A stretch of 64,000 nt of DNA from Glutinoglossum americanum. Lineage: Eukaryota > Ascomycota > Geoglossomycetes > Geoglossales > Geoglossaceae. Of this stretch, positions 57,205 through 64,000 are shown in pieces (position 1 is the stretch's first letter; every line of letters starts with the position of its first letter). Made by a program: the position numbers and the translations under genes. A model generated the notes under the pieces. That model was not told the origin of the DNA, did not search any database, and saw only the letters and a list, made by a program, of their open reading frames with translations. The stretch lies in NCBI GenBank assembly GCA_020080175.1, contig JAGHQL010000038.1, positions 93,783-157,782 on the forward strand. The letters are read 5' to 3'.

Positions 57205-57819
57205 ATGGGTCGAGGCGGCGACTCGGAGAACAAAGCCAAGTCAGTGGCACGCACGATACTTGAAAATGCGAACCTCCTGACAAGTAACCCAATCGAGGTA
57301 GTTGTATCCCCCCATAGCCTGTGAGCTAGGATGGCTTACTATCTTACATAGGTCACGGATAATGACAGCGAGAATGCGGCAAACTTGAGAAAAGTCCTCT
57401 TATCCATTGCTAAGAGCAAGTTCAAGAATCATTACGGATACTTTTTCCTTGGTCCTAGGACCCGCCCGCCCGGCAAACTCATAAAAACCCTTGATGAATT
57501 CACGGATTGCGACACGCATAAGCCAGAAAACATGACCGACTATATCGAGTCCCGTATATTCCCTTCCAACGCGAAGCTACCCGCCGATATGTTGGATGAC
57601 ATGCGTGCACAACTCATGGGTTGGGCTCAGGGTCTCCTGGACAAGGGACCCACTGGGATGTGGACATGGGAAGAGTTTCAGTATCTGGAGCCAGGGAAAG
57701 ATACCCAGATCGATGCAATGACCGTTTTTACGATTCAGAAAGTCCCGAACGGAACCCACTTCGATGTAACGTTATTCTTGTATTTCGTGGGAGTGGGTTT
57801 TACTATACCTCCGCCCTAG
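57205..57819 (+). CDS. Small protein of unknown function, two exons
   Basis: Exons 57205-57297 and 57352-57819 give 186 residues. The intron (57298-57351, 54 nt, GTAGTT..ACATAG) joins in phase 0, NPIE to VTDND. The start is the ATG at 57205 (MGRGGDSENKAKSVARTIL). The protein is soluble-looking in the first 150 residues: basic helical patches (VLLSIAKSKFKNHYGYFFLG), acidic loops, and WTWEEFQYLEP. The C terminus alternates polar and hydrophobic residues (VTLFLYFVGVGFTIPPP), which suggests terminal beta strands or a membrane-contacting tail. There is no signal peptide. I do not recognise the family. A small 3' intron could exist because the last residues look abrupt. Confidence 0.66.
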
Positions 57820-60313
57820 GTTAGAGGAAGCTACTGAGTAAATGGATAGAGCGGCTGAAGGATTAAGTGGATGAAGTTCCAGCCCATAGGTGTTGAGGCT
57901 TCTGCATCTAACTTTCACGTTTCGTTAGAGCATTCGTCCTGTCGTCCGTTTTGGGCATTCACTTCATGCACTGACATTGGCTGATATTAGCCTTTGTCCT
58001 TTGTATCTCTTTTGTTCTTGCCGTCAAGTCTACCCAATTCCCATCTGTCTGCTGCGGTCTCGCACCTTCTGAATGGATTTGCTGTATGTTCTCGCTTTAC
58101 TCTTTTCGACGCCTCTGAGGGCTCACGATTTCATTTGATGAACAATCCTTGCAATTGCAATAGCTGAGCCAATGAACTACAGTTTCCCAGCTCCACTATA
58201 TACCGTATTAACCCCCAAGCGATCACTATAATCCCTAGATCTAGGAATATGCCGCCTGCTGGTCGCTGGCTCGGCTCCAACGAGTAGCCTTGGCTGGGAG
58301 ATAGGCTTGGGGTTCGGGTGGAGATGGCAGAGAGCCAACTGGTAGAGGCGTGGTCTAGAGCAACACGCCAAGGTGAGGGGTTTCGGGGAGAGCGTCGGGC
58401 GCGGTGCGGGGTTTTCTGTCTTAGATGCAGGAGGGACCCAATGCTAGCTATGTCTTGGAAGTCACCTCTCGGTCTGCGCGAACGGGCCTATCCTTAAACC
58501 CGTCAAGGAGCAAAGCCTACATCCCCCCTTTTGGATACACAAATCAAATCCTGTGGGTCTTATCGCCCCCGTGGCGAGACCCTGACTCTTCGTTGAATCG
58601 TAATGTCCGTCCCCAAGATTTCAACACCCTACCCGCTTGCTGCTCCCTGATACAATATTAATAACACATAAGGTCATAAATTCTCTTGAAACATTTATCT
58701 AGTACGTACCGTAGCTTGTTTCACTCTTTATTCGTCTGAGAAAGCACCCTTAGGGCCCAACTCTGTCGCCTTGTAGCTGCGGCCTTCGATATAATATTTC
58801 CGGGAATTCCTCCTGCCATGTTGTCCATGTGTGCGTATACACTGCCTAAACCTTGAGAGTTCTAATGATACGTCTGTAGGCGAGAGCATTGTTCCAAGCT
58901 CCCAACGGAGGAATGCAACAGAGCATATGGGAAAAAGCAATGGAGCAAGCGCAGGACATGACTTGCTGAAGGGTTTGCGGGACAATGAGGCCCTGAGGGG
59001 ATCGCCGTACGGGAGGATGACCCGTGGGGCCACCAAGGGACGCACAATGCCATTCCAGGGCGTATTCTATCTATCACGCGACTCAATCAATCCGAAAGAA
59101 AGTTTTGGAAATGACCCGATCATACCTGAAGACCAGATGCCAGATGCAATCGCATCAAATTCTCTGGCGCTGTCGAAATACAGTGGAGGCCGTGGATGCG
59201 GCTAACCTCATACTACGCACTTTTCCACCTGCTTGTGTTATGCAGGTGTGGCCAGCGGGTCGGGCCGCAGCGGCAAATCTCATTTGCTTGAAGATAAGTG
59301 ATCCTCTCCTCTCCAACCCCCTTTCCCCCTCTTCATTGGGTATGCTATTGTCTTCGGTGGATGCATGGCATTGTCGGTGGCTGGCTGGAGTGGACTTTTG
59401 AGGCTGGGTTGTTTCGAGATGGGTGTTCCAGCCGATTTATTTCTTTTTCCCAAAACCTAATCCGAATTGGAAATAAACTACGGTTCGGGGGTTGTGTGGT
59501 CCAGGCCCCCCGATCATTTGCGTTTATGCAGAAACCTAATGCGGGGAAATCACATCAGTGCATCTAGTTCATTATTTCGGTTATGATTGGGAAGATTTAA
59601 GATGAGAAGCCTTTGGATAGACTAAGATGGACCAAGCTTAGAGGAACCCGACCGGGGCGCAGGGGGCTTAGATAGTCCCTCCCACCACAAGTAGCTGGTC
59701 ACAACGCGTGGTAACACGGAAACTACCCCGCTGCACTGGAGAGATCCAGGTGATCATCTGGCTCACCCCGTTAAGAGTTGCTTCCGGTTCTTTGGCGATG
59801 CATGGCGTGGTGACGAGCTGAAAAATTGGTCCTGCTTCGACCGTATGGCGTGCAGCAGTTCGTGGAAACGCCATACTCTGTAGTACATCCCGGTGACACG
59901 ACGATACGCCCGCACGATCAGGACATCAAGGAAATAACACTTAAGCATGCCCGGCCGCCCTGCGCCGAAGCGAGTCAACTGCGATTGCAAACGTGGGCAA
60001 CCCCAAGAGCAAATCGAGGAAACCATCACAATCGTCCCTTGTTTAAAATCTTGCCCGACCTAAGCAGCCACCGCTCATAGTTTACCCCTACTTGGGTGAG
60101 CCTGAATCCCCGTGTCCCTAGATTATGTATTGTTTTGTATACTGAACGTGCGCTCACAGGCCAAACACGCCGCGAATCACCAGACGACTGACACCACACA
60201 CTAATCAACCCCGTCGGTCACCTTGCGCGAACACTACACCTTAAGCATCGACGCCAATACAAAACCCTTTGCCCTTCTGCAACCTAGTGCTATCGTTTTG
60301 TCCTCAGTTCAAC
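57820..60313. other. Gene-poor stretch
   Basis: About 2.5 kb with no supportable gene. Short frames at 58831-59205 and 59668-60080 lack motifs and, for the former, an ATG. The last part should hold the promoter of the small gene at 60314. Confidence 0.4.
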
Positions 60314-60668
60314 ATGGCGTGAGTTGGGAACATAGACCACGAGCTATGGAAGTATTAATTCGGATCCAAGGCTGACTGGTTGGATAAGGACCTACCCCTA
60401 CGCAATTAAAAACGACTCCGCAAAAACGGTATACGTTCGGGTGAGCGAAAGCGGCCTTTTTAATACGGGCGTTTACGCCAGTGGCCAGAGAAATGGCAAT
60501 CTTAGTTTTTGGCCGATTGCGCCTCAGGCGACAGAGACGTGGAAGCGTCAAGATTCTCATGGTTTATTGATTAGTATCCAACCTGAGCCTGACGTGCTAT
60601 ATTTATTTGCAGATAATTCGACTGGTACTTTTTCCTATAAGGATGGCATTATCAAGCGTACAGGTTGA
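60314..60668 (+). CDS. 100-residue protein of unknown function, first coding exon of 5 nt
   Basis: The ATG at 60314 is followed after only five coding bases (ATGGC) by a GTGAGT donor. The intron (60319-60370, 52 nt, ending CCAAG) joins in phase 2 to a second exon, 60371-60668. The product starts MALTGWIRTYPYAIKNDSAK and continues TVYVRVSESGLFNTGVYASG, with WPIAPQATETWKRQ in the middle. The regular alternation of hydrophobic and polar residues with aromatic anchors suggests a small all-beta fold, as in small fungal lectin-like or jelly-roll proteins; this is inference from pattern only. No signal peptide, transmembrane helix or Cys pair. Without the tiny exon the frame would have no early ATG, which supports the splice model. 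Confidence 0.6.
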
Positions 60669-61789
60669 TGCGCCTAGGGCTTCTATTGTGGCGTCCCCAT
60701 CAGTTGTTTCCTTCGTGATCGTTTCACGGCTTTGTGTCTTATCCGACTTTTCGGATCTCTCGTTTTAGTTGACATTCGCTATCCTTTGTAAGGTAACAGG
60801 TTAACTAGCCCTGCAAAAGCCATTTTTAGATCCGCCAGGCTTGCTTCGGCTCACCTGTTTACCTCCAGCCGGGATGCCTACCTGAAAGCGGGGTGGCAGG
60901 TATTGATACTTAGGTGTTGCTTTGCCGAAACCAGAGAAGTGGTGGTAGCATGTCATGCACCCTCGCTCTGACACGCAAAGCTGCTGGTAAACCGTTGTAC
61001 TAGATACATGGTAGTTTAGGTGTCAAGTAATTGGCCTATTTAGTTACACGTGTAGAGGAATAGGCTCGATTTTAGGCGTGCGGTGTAGTCTTGACAAACA
61101 GTGAAGTGTCCTGAAGGGTATCACTAATTTACTATTGGGGGATGTACTAATATGGACGCTCAAGTGGTACAATGGTGGTTCTTGGGATAGCTCTATCCCT
61201 TCTCCCGCAAAGGCCTGTCCGATTTTCGTGGCCCACCATTGCCGCTAACTCCTACCCGGAAACCAAGATCACTCCCCACTCGGCTCTCTAGGTATCCATC
61301 AAGGTGTTCACGCCAAATCTTTCCTATCTTGCCCAGGTGGTGGCATTGGAGTGCGTTTGCGTTTCTGGGGACTAATGTCAAGAGTGAGGCTATCCCTTTC
61401 ACCTGTTGTCTATTGGGCAACCGTTCTAGGCCTGGCACTGAAAAGATAAATCAAACCTCACTAGGGTTTGAACCCATTTGTACTACCAAATTAGTTCACA
61501 CTCTAGGAAAGGTAGGTTCTCGGTGGACGCGCTATGCCGACTTCTATAGAGCCTCCGCATATCATTGCTCTGTCCACAGCTACTGAAGCTCGGCTGCTAA
61601 CCCTAGTAGTAGCTATATATACAAGGCTATTGGGTTCATAATTTCCTCCGACCCCAATAATAGGTATCACTCTAGATAACGCAATTTCATCCGTACCAAA
61701 ATTGCAGGGAATGGGATACTGACCACGGCCGTAACGCCGCTTTCAGCTTGCCACTATGGTCTGCATATACACCTCAGTAGAAGGACTTA
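60669..61789. other. Intergenic, no gene seen
   Basis: About 1.1 kb between two convergent genes. Nothing coding is supported; it should contain both 3' UTRs. A variant of the recurring decamer (GCCGCTTTCA) is at about 61737-61746. Confidence 0.4.
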
Positions 61790-62627
61790 TCAGCCGGGCA
61801 AGAAGACCCCACAGGCCACTGTATCATCGACTTGGAGTGGGTAAGTAGGAGAAAGTGATACATTCTTCAGCCAACAATTACTAATCCCAACAGTCGTCCA
61901 CGCGAAGGCAAAAACCGCCAGCGTGCAAGTCGAATCCGGCGAGTTTCCAGCGTTCCACAAGGCGCACTGATCCATGCATAGTTTGAGATTTGCGGCAGGG
62001 ACGTTCGCTAGGTCATTGTGGTCCTTCGACCACTGAAGACCACAGAGAATTTGGAACTTGAACCCATAAGAGGAAGCATATTCTGTGCTGTTTGAATCGG
62101 GACAGCCAGTGTCACCACGGATCACCGAGGGCAACGAAGTAGATGAAGTGGTAGTCGTACTAGTTATGTAGGGGGCCCCTGATGACAAGGGGCCTGTTGC
62201 TTGGGTAGCGGTAGGTCTAGGAGAGCTGTAGTAAACAAGTTAGGTTGACATAGAGAAGAGTAGTTTAAAAAGGGATGTATGAGGATAGGGGAGGAGTTGG
62301 TAGAAAGTATAGAAAGTAATCGTACCTAGGTAGTGACTTGTTAGGTGATGCTGAGGCCCTGGAGGCCCCAGTACGAGAGTTTGCAGAGGCGATGCCTCCG
62401 CCCACGCCTCCCCCAATGGCGGCTGCCATAACGACAGCCGTCAATAGAAGAGAAAGCCAGAATGCAGCGGGGCGTAACCCAAAGATGCGCTTTTTGGCTT
62501 GGTTTCGCTTCGCGAAAAGGTTCTCGTCGCCGTGTTCTTGATTATACCCATGATGTTGAACCAACGCCTCGGGAGCTTCCTGAACCACCTCAGGGGCCTG
62601 GACCACTACCTCTGGGAGAGACGACAT
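61790..62627 (-). CDS. Type-II membrane protein with PAN/Apple-like Cys-rich ectodomain
   Basis: Exons 62627-62326 and 62225-61790 join in phase 2 over a 100-nt intron (62226-62325, GTACGA..TACAG, CCTAAC branch) to 245 residues. The start is ATG 62627 (MSSLPEVVVQAPEVVQEAPE). The N terminus is acidic, then basic (KRNQAKKRIFGLRP), followed by one transmembrane helix (FWLSLLLTAVVMAAAIGGGV, residues about 57-80). A Ser/Thr-rich stalk leads to a C-terminal domain with GCPDSNSTEY, FKILCG-type FQILCGLQWSKDHND, AANLKLCMDQCALW, STCTLAVFAFAW and NCWLKN. The Cys spacing and the ending C-WLK resemble the fungal PAN/Apple-like ectodomain, thought to bind carbohydrate or protein ligands. Orientation follows the positive-inside rule. 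Partner and role are unknown. It appears intact. Confidence 0.78.
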
Positions 62628-63935
62628 TGGACAGTGGCCTACACGCCAACTAGCTGAAGACCGACAAAAAAAACCTACTCAAAGGAGCAAGAACCTATAG
62701 AATGGAGAGCCGAGAACAGGAACCCCGGAGATCGCATTGATCGGGGTATGGACAAAGGAATCTTTGACCTAGAAAAGTAGGGTAGTTAACTGTAAAAGAG
62801 AGAGGCCGGGGATACAAGGTTGCAATCCTTCCGGCTTGAATGGTGGTTTGGACTTGTGGGATTTTGGCTATGGTTGGGGTCCGGCGGCAAAAACCCAGGC
62901 GCAACCGTATCAGCCTTGGCCCCAAGACAGGTGCCAGCCAATACGGAATGGCGGTAGGATTTCGCCGTGTACACGGTTGAGGACTCTAGGGCCTTCAGTC
63001 TCCAACTACCATACTCACGCATTAAATCGAGCTACCACTGTGCCGCCCGCCCCCTTGTTCCACCATTAAATTCTAGGGTAGATAGACCTCCAGGAGGGGT
63101 AACCCTCCCCAATCAACGCTCCATCTATATCCTGTCCCTCACGGTCCCGGATGAAGCGGCGGCTGTTTGGCTTGTTGGGTTTGGGCGCAGCGTTAACCTA
63201 ACTATTAACTGAATAAGAGATCCTTTTAACAAATTAGCCTTGGGTACTTCTGTCGTGCTGCTTGACCTGAGCCGCCCCCACATTGCCCTATGCACCACCG
63301 CCACTTGCAGTGCAGGGATCACAGGTGATGCATGACATCCCGAGGGATAGAACCACCTAGGCATCGCATAAATTATCCAACACCTAGTCTCAGTGTTGTC
63401 TCTAATGAACGCCCTAGAGTCTGGGGCGGTTACATACCTTGGGAGTAGTTTCACTTAGACTACCGACATTTTGGTGGCAGAGACCGTAACTACCAAAAAG
63501 CTTTGAAATTGTACAAGGGAAACGTCGAACCTTGCACATTTACGAAATTGAGCTGTGTTAGTCTACAAGATCAGTTTTTCCAAGGTAAGACACTACATGT
63601 TAAATAAATTGGGTTCTTGTGCTGAACCCACTAGTAGTCCCCTATATAAATTTTCTAGCAATTTTTCTATCGGAAGGCCAGCCGGCATACTGCAGGTAGG
63701 GTGACTTATTCTAGTATCGGATGTAGGGTTAAGGTTAGAACAACAACACATGAAAGTAAATATGATAGCGATTAGAATTACTATATAGTACCTTGCGATA
63801 AAGATGCTCTTCTTAGAATTTAATTTACTCTATTCGTTGTGGCTCTGCACTGTTACAAAGTTATTGCGATTTGAAAAATTTGAAGTTTTGATGGGGTAAA
63901 ATCGCTTAATAACCTCTCGCTTAACGAAAAACATG
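62628..63935. other. Intergenic, increasingly AT-rich towards the end
   Basis: About 1.3 kb with no supportable gene. From about 63480 the sequence becomes AT-rich and loses coding character, as is common for decayed transposon-derived DNA in ascomycetes. Confidence 0.4.
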
Positions 63936-63999
63936 AAATCTTAGCTAAGCAAATCGCTAAGCGACAATAAAACACTGAATCTTAGGTAAGCAAATCGCC
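63936..63999. repeat. Two 21-bp direct repeats, period 41, at window end
   Basis: AATCTTAGCTAAGCAAATCG at 63937 and AATCTTAGGTAAGCAAATCG at 63978 match at 20 of 21 positions when extended by one base, exactly 41 bases apart. Related pieces (ATCGCTTAA, TCGCTTAACG, CGCTAAGCG) occur nearby in both orientations. The array probably continues past the window. It may be a subterminal repeat of a DNA transposon or a minisatellite. Confidence 0.75.
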
Positions 64000-64000
64000 A

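Noticed and set aside
1-64000. CRISPR arrays, operons, rRNA or telomeric repeats
   Set aside because: No regularly spaced repeats with unique spacers, no Shine-Dalgarno or polycistronic layout, no rRNA-like blocks and no TTAGGG runs were found; the gene structure is eukaryotic.

Overview
The window looks like nuclear DNA from a filamentous ascomycete (Pezizomycotina). Eurotiales such as Aspergillus or Penicillium is the best guess from protein flavour, not a proven assignment. The evidence is short GT..AG introns of about 50-100 nt with CTAAC/CTGAC-like branch sites, and families typical of these fungi: HET-domain, NACHT-ankyrin (NLR), DUF2235, family-2 O-methyltransferase and many-exon sugar transporters. 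There are no operons, Shine-Dalgarno sites, rRNA or recognisable tRNA. Gene density is low. About half of the recognisable protein homology is broken, and two DNA-transposon fragments are present, so this reads as an accessory region with heavy gene decay rather than a housekeeping segment.

Layout. 1-10 kb: one multi-pass membrane protein (3279-4499, -), a doubtful membrane-protein relic (5.2-6.5 kb) and much gene-poor DNA. 10-20 kb: an intact two-exon coiled-coil protein (10493-11737, +), an F-box-like protein (14039-14926, +), and a decayed NLR (esterase-like, NACHT, ankyrin; 15770-18190, -) between a Tc1/mariner-type transposase fragment and a Fot1/pogo-type fragment. 20-29 kb: a small three-exon coiled-coil protein (21149-21762, -), a HET C-terminal ORF (23027-23707, +), a secreted Cys-rich GPI-type protein (24554-25264, -) and a long gene-poor stretch. 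29-41 kb: a trypsin-like / transmembrane / fucose-lectin-like fusion (29143-31772, -) head to head with a conserved unknown membrane-tailed protein (32650-33909, +), a broken GNAT acetyltransferase (35068-35640, +), an intact seven-exon MFS sugar transporter (35987-38291, -) and an ankyrin protein with a STAND-like N terminus (39300-40469, +). 42-51 kb: a DUF2235 alpha/beta hydrolase (42538-43854, -), a derlin/Der1 gene frameshifted by an exact 13-bp tandem duplication (45867-47186, +), a HET relic (47560-48235, -) and an intact five-exon O-methyltransferase (49495-51003, +). 53-63 kb: a secreted protein with three copies of a C-x7-C-x(7,8)-C-x-C motif (53086-53842, -), two small conserved-looking proteins (57205-57819 and 60314-60668, +) and a type-II membrane protein with a Cys-rich PAN/Apple-like ectodomain (61790-62627, -).

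How they may work together (inference): NLR, HET, ankyrin-STAND, DUF2235 hydrolase and the protease-TM-lectin fusion all belong to families linked to fungal non-self recognition or immune-like signalling. The best candidate for an undescribed system is the protease-TM-lectin gene with its divergently transcribed neighbour. It keeps a full His-Asp-Ser triad but has one in-frame TGA inside the lectin domain. Splice sites were assigned by eye from phase-consistent GT..AG pairs and have not been tested against transcripts.
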